DNA from: Rhizobiales bacterium 63-22 | GTDB taxonomy: Bacteria > Pseudomonadota > Alphaproteobacteria > Rhizobiales > Rhizobiaceae | Reading direction: 5' to 3' | Assembly: GCA_001898995.1 (NCBI GenBank) | Contig: MKVZ01000016.1 | Span: 248,121-312,120 of the forward strand | DNA: 64,000 nucleotides | Shown: in pieces, positions 48,156-57,187 of the stretch | Numbering within the stretch: position 1 is the stretch's first letter | Layout of the letters: each line of letters opens with the position of its first letter | Translations under genes and position numbers: made by a program | The notes under the pieces: generated by a model | What the model was told of the DNA's origin: nothing | Database searches by the model: none | What the model saw: the letters and a program-made list of their open reading frames with translations, nothing else

Positions 48156-49345
48156 GCCGACACCGGAAGCCGCTTCCGCTTGTGCCAGCCAAGCCAGACC
48201 AGAGCGAGGGCCGCCAGACCGAGCCAAGGCAGCAATAGGGTGTTGAGCATCTGCCAGCCGAACGTCTGGAGCAACGCGGCGGCGCTGAACGAGGAGGCGA
48301 GGCCCACGGCAAAGATGGTCATGTCGTTGGTCGCCTGCGCCTTGCCACGCTCCATCGCCGTGTAAGTGGTCGTCAGCAGCGTCGTGCCGCCGATATAGAG
48401 GAAGTTCCAGCCGACGCCGAGCAGGATCAGGGCGCTTGCAAAAGAGCCGAAGCCAGTGCCGGTGAGCGTCATCAGCACATGGCCCGCCAGAATCAGCACG
48501 CCGGTAAACATGATCCTGAGCACGCCGAAGCGGGCGATCAGCGATCCGGTGATGAAGGACGGCAGGAACATGCCGAGCACATGAAGCTGGATGACGGTAG
48601 CGGCGGTTGGAAGGTCGTGGTGGTGATGGACCATAGCCAGCGGCGTCGCGGTCATGGCGAGGATCATGATGCCGTAACCCGTCGCCGCGCCGAACAGCGC
48701 CACCAGATAAGCCGGCTGCAAGACGATTGCGGACAAGGGGCGGCCCGTCTCCGACGCTCCTGCCTCCACCTTCGGCGCGGGAACCCGTAGACCGGCAAGC
48801 ACGCCTGCGCCAGCGAACGACACCAGCGCCATCAGCAGGAAGGAACCGGCATATTCGGCCGGGAACAGGTTCGCGCCGTAGCGGCCAACCAATGGCCCGG
48901 CGAGCGCGGCTACGACGCCGCCGGCCATGACCAGCGAAATCGCGCGCGGCCGGAAGGCGTCATCGGCAACCTCGCCTGCCGCGAAACGATAGAACTGCGC
49001 GAACGCCTGATAGGCACCGACGAGGAAGGTTCCAAAGGAGAGCAGCAGCAGCGAACCAATCCAGATGCCGGCCGCACCAGCGATGCCGCCCACGACGCCG
49101 AGCAGCGCGCCGAGCATGAAGCCCGCCCGCCTGCCGACCCGCGTCATCCACATCGAAGCGGGGAAGGTCGCGGCGGCGGTCCCGAGGAACATGGCCGCTA
49201 TCGGCATGGTGGCGAGTTCCGGTCGCGAGGCGATGTGGCCACCCGCCAGCCCGCCCACGGTCATCACCATCACCGAGGCCGTCTGGAACAGCGCCTGTGC
49301 GCTGGCGAGCAGAAAGACCTGCTTGTGCATGGAAGAACGGAGCAT
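48152..49345 (-). CDS. MFS transporter
   Basis: 397 aa, about 12 hydrophobic segments, MTRVGRRAGFMLGALLG loop motif; ATGA overlap with DsrE gene. Confidence 0.85.
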   Translation of the reverse strand: MLRSSMHKQVFLLASAQALFQTASVMVMTVGGLAGGHIASRPELATMPIAAMFLGTAAATFPASMWMTRVGRRAGFMLGALLGVVGGIAGAAGIWIGSLLLLSFGTFLVGAYQAFAQFYRFAAGEVADDAFRPRAISLVMAGGVVAALAGPLVGRYGANLFPAEYAGSFLLMALVSFAGAGVLAGLRVPAPKVEAGASETGRPLSAIVLQPAYLVALFGAATGYGIMILAMTATPLAMVHHHHDLPTAATVIQLHVLGMFLPSFITGSLIARFGVLRIMFTGVLILAGHVLMTLTGTGFGSFASALILLGVGWNFLYIGGTTLLTTTYTAMERGKAQATNDMTIFAVGLASSFSAAALLQTFGWQMLNTLLLPWLGLAALALVWLGWHKRKRLPVSA

Positions 49346-49698
49346 CAGAACACCAGCACCTTGTCGGCTGCGATGGTGGTTGCCGCCAGTTCATCCATCG
49401 TGCTGCGCCGGACGCCTTCCATCATATCGGCTTCCGACAGGCCGCGCGCATCCATGCAGGTGCCGCACAGCAGGACTTCGCCCTTGCCTGAAAGCACGCG
49501 CTTCAACATCCGCTCCATGTTGTAGTAGCCGTCCGGCGTCTTTTGTCCGGCCTTTGCCGCAATCACGGCGTCGGCCATCAGGAACACCGTCACGGCATTT
49601 CCGGCGTCCGCCTTCACGAGCGCATGGGCCAGCCGCAGGCCGTTGTAGCAACGCTCCGTGCCGTAAGGAGGATCGTTGAGAATGAGGAGTGCTTTCAC
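49345..49698 (-). CDS. DsrE-family sulfur-relay-like protein
   Basis: MKALLILNDPPYGTERCYNGLRLAHALVK...GEVLLCGTCMDARGLSEADM. Confidence 0.88.
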   Translation of the reverse strand: MKALLILNDPPYGTERCYNGLRLAHALVKADAGNAVTVFLMADAVIAAKAGQKTPDGYYNMERMLKRVLSGKGEVLLCGTCMDARGLSEADMMEGVRRSTMDELAATTIAADKVLVF

Positions 49699-49737
49699 GA
49701 CGACGTTGCCCCTCCTTGGAGCAATATGCTATTCTAT

Positions 49738-49757
49738 ATTCAATAACTCTATTGAAT
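49738..49757. promoter_or_regulatory. Candidate operator for ArsR-rhodanese regulator
   Basis: ATTCAATA-ACTC-TATTGAAT perfect inverted repeat in the divergent intergenic region. Confidence 0.6.
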
Positions 49758-49780
49758 GAATTAGCGTCGATCCGGCCACC

Positions 49781-50461
49781 ATGTCAATCCACAATCCGAA
49801 ACAGGCTCTCTACGAGCAGTTCGCCACGGTGGCGAAGGCACTCGGCAATGCTCAGCGGCTCGAACTCATCGAGCATCTGGCTCAGGGACCGCGCAGCGTG
49901 GATGCACTGGCGACCAAGATGGGTCTGCCGATTGCGAACGTCTCGCAGCACCTTCAGGCAATGCGCCGGGCGGGACTGGTGACATCCGAGCGCGACGGCA
50001 AGTTCGTGAACTATCGCTTGGCGGACGAGAGCGTGCTTGCCGCCTTCGCAGCCATCCGCGCCGTAGCGGAGCGCCACTCGGCGGACGTGGAGCGCGTCGT
50101 GCGTGACTGGTTCCGCCGCCGCGACGACATGGAGCCAGTCTCGCGCGAGGAGTTGGCCTCACGCATCGAGGCCGGGCTCGTCACCGTCATCGACGTGCGC
50201 CCGGCAGATGAGTTCGCTCTAGGCCATCTTCCCGGTGCGATGAATGTGCCGTTGGCGGAACTTGGCGAGAGGCTTGCAGGGTTCGACGCCGCGCGAGAGA
50301 TCGTGGCCTATTGCCGTGGAGCTTGGTGCGTCATGTCGTTCGAGGCCGTTGCCGAACTGCGAAAGCTAGGGTTCAACGCCCGCCGGCTGGAAGATGGCTT
50401 GCCCGAGTGGAAAGCAGCCGGTCTGGAAGTCGAGACCACTGGCACCGCGACCTTCCTCTAG
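49781..50461 (+). CDS. ArsR-family regulator fused to rhodanese domain
   Basis: HTH LAQGPRSVDALATKMGLPIANVSQHLQAMRRAGLV; rhodanese VIDVRPADEFALGHLPGAMNVPL...VAYCRGAWCVMSFEAV. Confidence 0.92.
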   Translation: MSIHNPKQALYEQFATVAKALGNAQRLELIEHLAQGPRSVDALATKMGLPIANVSQHLQAMRRAGLVTSERDGKFVNYRLADESVLAAFAAIRAVAERHSADVERVVRDWFRRRDDMEPVSREELASRIEAGLVTVIDVRPADEFALGHLPGAMNVPLAELGERLAGFDAAREIVAYCRGAWCVMSFEAVAELRKLGFNARRLEDGLPEWKAAGLEVETTGTATFL

Positions 50462-50743
50462 AGTGTGAAGGCACTGGAGGCAGCCGAGACAACCGGAGCC
50501 CCTCCCCCGCCTGATCACTGAAACCCGTTGATAGGGGGAGGTCCCACGGGCGGAAATGCAAATTAGTAGGGCAGATCGGGATCTGTAGGGTTCTAGTAGT
50601 GTCGCGGGGTGAAAAGGGTGGCAACGAGGTGACACGCTGTGCTATCTTTCCCACTATGAAAGTGGAGTCGAGCCAAAGGCTTGTGCAACGGCGTCCAGCC
50701 AGATAGTAGATCATCTAACTATCTGATATCATTATGAAAAACA

Positions 50744-50789
50744 ATTCGTAATGATGGGGTCGCGTGTTCGAGTCACGCAAGCGGCACCA
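50744..50789 (+). repeat. attR: displaced 3' half of tRNA-Thr
   Basis: ATTCGTAATGATGGGGTCGCGTGTTCGAGTCACGCAAGCGGCACCA with a T-arm different from the intact tRNA. Confidence 0.9.
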
Positions 50790-50939
50790 CTTCCTCATAA
50801 AAATCAGCACGATAAAAGAAATTCCTCATGGGAATTGTTGGCTCCATGGCCTTGCCGCCATGCATATGCGGGCGCTATACGATAGAGATGTATCGGCCGA
50901 ACAGCCCGGCCGGCTTTTTGAAAACAAGAGAACCGCACA

Positions 50940-51737
50940 ATGAAACTCGGCTTTATCGGGACCGGCGTGATTACCGAGGCAATCGTGACGGGATTGCTGC
51001 GTGCAAACGCGGATATCGACCGGATCATCGTCTCGGAGCGCACCAGGGAAACCTCGCACAGGCTGGCGGCGCTTTCTCCGAAAATATCCATCGACGGGAA
51101 CAACCAGTCGATCATCGATAAATCGGATATCGTCGTGCTCGCCGTTCGCCCGCAGATCGCGCAAGACGTTCTCACCGGCCTCGATATTCCCGAACACAAG
51201 CAGGTGGTCAGCCTGATCGCCGCGCTGGCAACCGAAACGCTGCAAGGCTGGCTCGGAACGAGCGCCACCATCGTACGCGCGATTCCCCTCCCCGCCGTCG
51301 CCGAACTCAAGGGCGTGACGGTGGTTTATCCGGCAACGGATGCCGCATTGCGGCTTTTTAGGCCGCTCGGCCCGGTGGTCTCCGCAACCACCGTCGGCGA
51401 ATTCGACACCTACGCCGTCGGCAGCGCGCTCATGGGCACCTATTTCGGGCTGCTGGAAGAAGTATCGCGCTGGATGCAGCGGGCCGGAGCCGACGCCGAG
51501 GGCGCACAGACCTATCTCAAATATATGTTCCTCGGTCTGGCCAACACCGCCAAAGACAGTTCGGACACGTTCGACGCGTTGCGCATCGGTCATTCCACGC
51601 CGAAGGGACTCAACGAGTACGCCTTCGAGGTGTTCGCCGAAGAAGGCGGCCTCAAGGCCGTGGACACCGCCCTCGACAAGCTCCTGTGCCGCTTCGCCGG
51701 ACAGGACTTCCTGAAGACCGCCCCGTCCAAAGGCTGA
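50940..51737 (+). CDS. Pyrroline-5-carboxylate reductase family protein
   Basis: MKLGFIGTGVITEAIVTGLLRANADIDRIIVSERTRETSHRLAAL... Confidence 0.85.
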   Translation: MKLGFIGTGVITEAIVTGLLRANADIDRIIVSERTRETSHRLAALSPKISIDGNNQSIIDKSDIVVLAVRPQIAQDVLTGLDIPEHKQVVSLIAALATETLQGWLGTSATIVRAIPLPAVAELKGVTVVYPATDAALRLFRPLGPVVSATTVGEFDTYAVGSALMGTYFGLLEEVSRWMQRAGADAEGAQTYLKYMFLGLANTAKDSSDTFDALRIGHSTPKGLNEYAFEVFAEEGGLKAVDTALDKLLCRFAGQDFLKTAPSKG

Positions 51738-51753
51738 CCGGCGTAAGCCTTCT

Positions 51754-53400
51754 TCAGCGCGGGTCGGCGCGGAAACGCGGCCTTGTGTCGTTGCGTTCCC
51801 ATGCAAAGACGGCGGGCGGCAGCGGGTCGAGGCCGCGGATCATGTCCGATCCCTTTTCGCCCACCATGATGGTCGGCGCGTTGGTGTTGCAGGACGGCAC
51901 GCGCGGCATGACCGAGCTGTCGCAGACGCGAAGCCCCTCCAGCCCGCGCACCTTCAGTTGAAGGTCCACCACCGCGTCCGCGCCGGTCCCCATCTTGCAG
52001 GTGCCGACCGGGTGATGGTCGGTCTTGGCGTTGGCGCAGCCATATTCGAACAGGTCCTCGTCCGTGACCGCATGCGGCCCCGGCAGGCGCTCGGCCAGCA
52101 CGAAGGGTTTCAGCGCGGCCTGCTGCATGATCTCGCGCGCGATCTTCAGGCCCTCGATGGACATGGCGCGGTCATGCGGGTCTTCCCAGTAGTTCGGGTC
52201 GATCAGCGGGGCCGCCGCCGGATCGGCGGAGGCGAGCCTCACCGTGCCGCGCGAGCGCGGATGCAGATAGGCGGAATTGAGCGTCACGCCGGCGTTTTTC
52301 AGCTTGGCCACCCCCGCCTCGATGCCGGAGCCGAGGCCGAGATGGAACTGGATGTCGGGCGAGCGCGCCTCCGGGTCGGCGTACCAGAAGCCGCCGGTTT
52401 CGAACAGGCTCGACGCCACCGGCCCGGAGCGGAACAGCACATATTGCAGCCCGGCGGACAGCGTTCGGTGCAGCTTGGCGACATTGTCATAGGTGTGGTC
52501 GCCGGTGCATTCGCAGATCACGAACAGGTCGAGATGGTCCTGCATGTTGCCGCCGACGCCGGGCAGGTCGTGCTTCACCTCGACGCCGACCGAACGCAGA
52601 TGACCGGCCGGGCCGATGCCCGATTGCAGCAAAAGCTTCGGCGAGCCGATGGCCCCCGACGCCACCAGCACCTCGCGGTCGGCGCGCAGAACCTCGCCGC
52701 TCGTCAGCGTAACGCCGGTGGCGCGGTTTCCTTCCAGCGTGATGGTCCGCACCGGCGCGTTCATACGCAGGGTGAGGTTCTTGCGGTCCTTGATCGGCGA
52801 AAGGTAGGCGAGCGAGGCGGAGGAGCGCCGCCGGTCGCGCTGCGTCAACTGGTAGAAGCCGACGCCGGCCTGCTCGCGACCGTTGAAATCGTGGTTGTAG
52901 GGGATGCCCAGCTCCTGCCCGGCGCGGATATAGGCGTCGCAGATCGGCAACGCCGACACCGGCATGGAGACGCCGAGCGGCCCGCCATAGGCGTGGTAAT
53001 CGTCGGCGAAGCGCTGGTTGTCCTCGGCGCGCTTGAAATAGGGCAGCACGCTGCGATAGTCCCAGCCCTCGCAGCCTTCCTCGCTGGCCCAGAGGTCGTA
53101 ATCGACCGCGTTGCCGCGCGTGTAAAGCTGGGCGTTGATCGAGGAGCCGCCGCCGATCACCTTGGCCTGCGTATAGCGCAGCACGCGGCCCTTCATGTGC
53201 TTCTGCGGCACAGTTTCCCAGCCCCAGCTCGCCACGCCCTTGGTCATTTTGGCGAAGCCCGCCGGCATGTGGAACAGCGGGTTCCAGTCGCTGCCGCCCG
53301 CCTCCAGCAACAGCACTTTTATCGAAGCGTCCTCGCTCAGCCGGTTGGCGAGAACGCAGCCGGCCGGCCCGCCGCCGACGATGATGTAATCATAAGCCAT
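51754..53400 (-). CDS. GMC family oxidoreductase (choline dehydrogenase-like)
   Basis: DYIIVGGGPAGCVLANRLSED..., GGSSINAQLYTRGNAVDYDLWA, DHHPVGTCKMG. Confidence 0.92.
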   Translation of the reverse strand: MAYDYIIVGGGPAGCVLANRLSEDASIKVLLLEAGGSDWNPLFHMPAGFAKMTKGVASWGWETVPQKHMKGRVLRYTQAKVIGGGSSINAQLYTRGNAVDYDLWASEEGCEGWDYRSVLPYFKRAEDNQRFADDYHAYGGPLGVSMPVSALPICDAYIRAGQELGIPYNHDFNGREQAGVGFYQLTQRDRRRSSASLAYLSPIKDRKNLTLRMNAPVRTITLEGNRATGVTLTSGEVLRADREVLVASGAIGSPKLLLQSGIGPAGHLRSVGVEVKHDLPGVGGNMQDHLDLFVICECTGDHTYDNVAKLHRTLSAGLQYVLFRSGPVASSLFETGGFWYADPEARSPDIQFHLGLGSGIEAGVAKLKNAGVTLNSAYLHPRSRGTVRLASADPAAAPLIDPNYWEDPHDRAMSIEGLKIAREIMQQAALKPFVLAERLPGPHAVTDEDLFEYGCANAKTDHHPVGTCKMGTGADAVVDLQLKVRGLEGLRVCDSSVMPRVPSCNTNAPTIMVGEKGSDMIRGLDPLPPAVFAWERNDTRPRFRADPR

Positions 53401-53414
53401 GGGTTGGTTGCTCC

Positions 53415-54176
53415 CTAAAGCTTCGCAATGCTGAGTCCGCCGTCGGCGTGGATCGCCGATCCGGTAGCGAAGGCGAAATCGCCGCCGGCGAGCGCCGCGA
53501 CGATGCAGCCCACGTCGCCCGCTTCGCCCCAGCGCTTCATCGGCACGAGGCCGTCCGCGATCAGCCCGTCATAACGGGCGGAAACCTTGGCCGTCATGTC
53601 GGTGCGGATGATGCCGGGCCGCACCTCGAACACGCCGATACCGGCCTCCGCCAGCCGCAGCGCCAGCCCCTGCACGAAGGCCGTCAGCCCCGCCTTGCTG
53701 ATGCAGTAATCGAACCGTTCCGGCGAGGTCATCACCGACGACACCGAACTGATGGTGACGATGCTGCGCGGGAAAACCGGCGCGGCGGCCAGCATGGCGC
53801 GTGCCACGCTTTGGGTGAAAAACACCGTGCCGCGCAGGTTCACCTGCATGATGGCGTCGAAATTCTCCGGCTTGAGGTCGAGGAAATCGCCGCGCGCCAC
53901 AGCGCCCATGCCGGCGTTGTTGACAAGGCAATCGATCCCGCCGAACGCCTGCACGATGGCGGAAACGGTCGCCTCATGCGTCTCCACCGCCGCGAGATCG
54001 CTCTGGAAGAAGGCCACCTTCGCGCCGCCCGCGCGCAAGGATTCCGCCGCGCCTTCGTCCAGCTCGCGGTCGGTGATCGCGAGATCGAAGCCTTTCTCAA
54101 TAAGGCTTTTCGCAATGGCGAAGCCGATGCCGCGCCGCGCGCCGGTCACCAGCGCCACGGGTTTCTGACGGCTCAT
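53415..54176 (-). CDS. SDR family 3-ketoacyl-ACP reductase-like
   Basis: VALVTGARRGIGFAIAKSLIEKGFDLAITDR, YCISKAGL. Confidence 0.9.
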   Translation of the reverse strand: MSRQKPVALVTGARRGIGFAIAKSLIEKGFDLAITDRELDEGAAESLRAGGAKVAFFQSDLAAVETHEATVSAIVQAFGGIDCLVNNAGMGAVARGDFLDLKPENFDAIMQVNLRGTVFFTQSVARAMLAAAPVFPRSIVTISSVSSVMTSPERFDYCISKAGLTAFVQGLALRLAEAGIGVFEVRPGIIRTDMTAKVSARYDGLIADGLVPMKRWGEAGDVGCIVAALAGGDFAFATGSAIHADGGLSIAKL

Positions 54177-55657
54177 GCCAGTTCCTCCGCGGCGATGTGG
54201 TCGGCCACGCGCAGCGCCTGAGCGGCCACCGTCAGCGCCGGATTGACCGCCGCCGAGGTGGGCAGGAACGAAGCGTCCACCACGAACAGGTTGGGATGGT
54301 CATAGGCGCGACAATAGGGATCGAGCGGCGAAGTGGTCGGATCGTTGCCCATGCGCACCGTGCCGCATTGATGCGACGGCGTGCGCCGGTCGAAGGGCCG
54401 CGACAGCACCAGCGGAAAGCCCGCCTGCCGCAGGATCTTCTTGAGCCGGTCCACCAGCATCAGATGCGCCTGCCAGTTGCTGCGCACCCATTGCAGGGTG
54501 ATGCGCTCGCCGTCCACCGTCACCCGGCTTTCGGGCGACGGCAGGTCCTCGCTCATCGCCAGAAAATCGATGCTGTGGCGCGCGAAGCGGTTCAGCGCCC
54601 ATTCGGGAGCCTGCCTGATATTGGCCTTGAGGATCGCCCCCGACACGCGGCCCAGAAGCTGCACATTGCCGAGCGGCGGCCCGCCCGCACCGTCCGAGAG
54701 GTAATAATCGTTGAAGCCGAAGGTCTTCTGATAGATGGAATCGTTCCTGTAGCGCGGATCGAAGCCGATTACGGCGGTGGTGTTGTGGTTCATGAAATTG
54801 CGGCCGACCTGATCCGAGCGGTTGGCGAGGCCGGATCGCAGCAGAAGTGCGGCCGACTGCACCGCGCCGGCCGAAAGCACCACCAGCTTCGGCCGCAGCA
54901 CCTGCGCCGCGCCGTCCCTGACATAATGCACCGCCGTCACGGTCTTGCCGTCCGGTCCGGTTTCGAGCCGCGTCACGCGCGAGCCGGTCTGGAGCCGCAC
55001 ATTGCCGTGCTTCAGCGCCGCCGCAAGTGCGGTGGTTTCCGCATCCATCTTGCCGTCGTCGCAATTGGGATGCGCGTCCCACGGCGTCTTCGCCTTCGCG
55101 ATCCAGCGGTCGATATCGACGCCGAGCGGCAGCGAGGCCGGATGCAGCCCGGCCTTCTTCAGCTGCCCGCGCACGTCCGCGATGGGCCGTTCCTCCGGCA
55201 GCGCCGGAAACGGATAGGGCTCGGAATGGACCGGCTCGGTCGGATCGTCGCCCAGCTCGCCGCGCACCTGGAACAGGCGTTCGGCGCGGCAATACCACGG
55301 CTCCAGTTCCTCGTAAGGAAACGGCCAGGCCGGCGACACGCCGTCGAGATGCGCCATCTCCTCGAAATCCTCGCGGCGATAGCGGATCAGCACCGCGCCG
55401 TAGAATTTGGAATTGCCGCCGACATTGTAATAATTGCCGGGGTTGAACGGCTTGCCGTCCGCCTCGTACCAATATTCCTTGGGGCGGAAATAGCCGCGCT
55501 GGAAAATGGCGCGCGGGTCGCGGTTTTCCGCCCTGTCGGTCAGGCGCTCGCCCGCCTCCAGAACCAGAATCTGCGCGCCCGTGGCGGCCAGCCCGGCGGC
55601 GGCGGTGGCCCCGCCGACGCCCGACCCGATGATGACGATATCCGGCTCTCCTCCCAT
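54173..55657 (-). CDS. GMC family oxidoreductase (second)
   Basis: DIVIIGSGVGGATAAAGLAATGAQILVLEAGE..., GGNSKFYGAVLIRYR, PSHQCGTVRMG. Confidence 0.9.
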   Translation of the reverse strand: MGGEPDIVIIGSGVGGATAAAGLAATGAQILVLEAGERLTDRAENRDPRAIFQRGYFRPKEYWYEADGKPFNPGNYYNVGGNSKFYGAVLIRYRREDFEEMAHLDGVSPAWPFPYEELEPWYCRAERLFQVRGELGDDPTEPVHSEPYPFPALPEERPIADVRGQLKKAGLHPASLPLGVDIDRWIAKAKTPWDAHPNCDDGKMDAETTALAAALKHGNVRLQTGSRVTRLETGPDGKTVTAVHYVRDGAAQVLRPKLVVLSAGAVQSAALLLRSGLANRSDQVGRNFMNHNTTAVIGFDPRYRNDSIYQKTFGFNDYYLSDGAGGPPLGNVQLLGRVSGAILKANIRQAPEWALNRFARHSIDFLAMSEDLPSPESRVTVDGERITLQWVRSNWQAHLMLVDRLKKILRQAGFPLVLSRPFDRRTPSHQCGTVRMGNDPTTSPLDPYCRAYDHPNLFVVDASFLPTSAAVNPALTVAAQALRVADHIAAEELA

Positions 55658-55666
55658 CGCGTGCCC

Positions 55667-57187
55667 CTATTTACCCTGCGGCATCCACCAGCCCGTGCGC
55701 GGGCCGACATGCATGTTGAGCGTCTTGGTTTCGGTGTAGTCCTCGACCGCGTGCCGCCCCAGTTCGCGCCCGAGACCCGACTGGCGATAGCCGCCGAAGG
55801 GCAGTTCGGGCGTGCCGTCCATGAAGGTGTTCATCCACACGGTGCCGGCGCGCACCTTGCGGCCGATGGTCATGCAGGTGTCGAAATCGCGGCTCCACAC
55901 ACCGGCCGAAAGCCCGTAATCGACGGCGTTGGCGATCGAAATCGCCTCCTCCACCGTGTCGAAGGCGAGCACCGACAGAACCGGCCCGAACACTTCCTCA
56001 TGCGCTACCGCCATGTCCGGCTTGACGCCCGCGAGGATGGTCGGCCCCATATACTGGCCGAGCCCCATGTCCAGCGCCGCGCCGCCATGGGCCAGCGCCG
56101 CGCCGGCCTTTTTCGCGTCTTCGACATAGGTTCCGATCTTTTCCAGATGCTGCGGCGTGATGATCGCGCCCACCTGCGTCTGCGGGTCCAGCGGATCGCC
56201 GACCACCACCTTCTTCGACAGCTCCGCCACGCGGCCGACGATCTCGTCGACGATGGAGCGATGCACGATGAGCCGCGAGCCGGCGTTGCAGCATTCGCCC
56301 GCATTGAACCACGCGCCGAACACGGCGGCGTCGATGAAAGCGTCCATATCCGCATCGGGGAACAGGATCTGCGGGTTCTTGCCGCCAAGCTCCAGCGAGA
56401 CTTTTTTCAGCGTCTGCGCGGCGTTGGCCATGGTCAGCTTGCCGACGCCGGTGGAGCCGGTGAAGGACACCATGTCGACGTCCGGATGCGTGCTCATATG
56501 CTGGCCGACTTCCGCGCCGGTGCCGGTGACGATGTTGACCACGCCGTCGGGGATACCGGCTTCCGCCAGAATTTCGCCCAGCACCAGCGTCGAGCCGGAG
56601 GTGAGTTCGGACGGCTTCACCACCGCCGTGCAGCCCGCCGCCAAGGCGAAAGGCAGCTTCTGGCCGACGATCAGGAAGGGGAAATTCCACGGCGTGATGA
56701 TCGACACCACGCCGATGGCCTCGCGCAGCACCACGCCCAGCGTGCCGTCGCCGAGCGTGTTGTAGCTCTCGCCGTGCAGGTCGCGCGCGAGCGCCGCCGC
56801 ATAGCGCCAGATATCGACCGCGCCGGCGATCTCGCCACGCACCTGCGATATGGGCTTGCCGGCCTCCACCGCGTCGAGCCAGGCCAGTTCCTCCGCCCGC
56901 GCCTCGATCAGGTCGGCGGCTTTCAGCAGCGCCAGCGAGCGCTGCGAGGCGGTCTTGCTCGTCCAGCGCCCGTCATCGAAAGCCTTACGCGCGGCGGCGA
57001 TGGCCTTTTCCACATCGGCCTTGCCGCCCGCAGGAATCCGGCTGACGGTGACGCCATGGCCGGGGGCCGTGCGGGCGATCTTCTCGCCGCTGGCGCTCGC
57101 CACCCATTTTCCGTCGATCAGCATGGAGAAGTCGCGGACTTCCAGCCCCTTGAGCGGCTGCGGTTTCACCAGAACGCTCATCACCAT
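55667..57187 (-). CDS. Aldehyde dehydrogenase family protein
   Basis: SFTGSTGVGKLTM, LELGGKNPQILFPDAD, FNAGECCNAGSR catalytic Cys. Confidence 0.95.
   Translation of the reverse strand: MVMSVLVKPQPLKGLEVRDFSMLIDGKWVASASGEKIARTAPGHGVTVSRIPAGGKADVEKAIAAARKAFDDGRWTSKTASQRSLALLKAADLIEARAEELAWLDAVEAGKPISQVRGEIAGAVDIWRYAAALARDLHGESYNTLGDGTLGVVLREAIGVVSIITPWNFPFLIVGQKLPFALAAGCTAVVKPSELTSGSTLVLGEILAEAGIPDGVVNIVTGTGAEVGQHMSTHPDVDMVSFTGSTGVGKLTMANAAQTLKKVSLELGGKNPQILFPDADMDAFIDAAVFGAWFNAGECCNAGSRLIVHRSIVDEIVGRVAELSKKVVVGDPLDPQTQVGAIITPQHLEKIGTYVEDAKKAGAALAHGGAALDMGLGQYMGPTILAGVKPDMAVAHEEVFGPVLSVLAFDTVEEAISIANAVDYGLSAGVWSRDFDTCMTIGRKVRAGTVWMNTFMDGTPELPFGGYRQSGLGRELGRHAVEDYTETKTLNMHVGPRTGWWMPQGK

Larger units (their letters stand above)
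40008..50789. mobile_element. Integrative genomic island in tRNA-Thr(CGT)
   Basis: 19-bp direct repeat ATTCGTAATGATGGGGTCG at 40008-40026 and 50744-50762, displaced tRNA 3' half at right end, internal tyrosine integrase, AlpA-like protein and primase-helicase. Confidence 0.9.

Noticed and set aside
40008-50789. Intact prophage or conjugative element
   Set aside because: No capsid, portal, terminase, relaxase or T4SS genes in the interval
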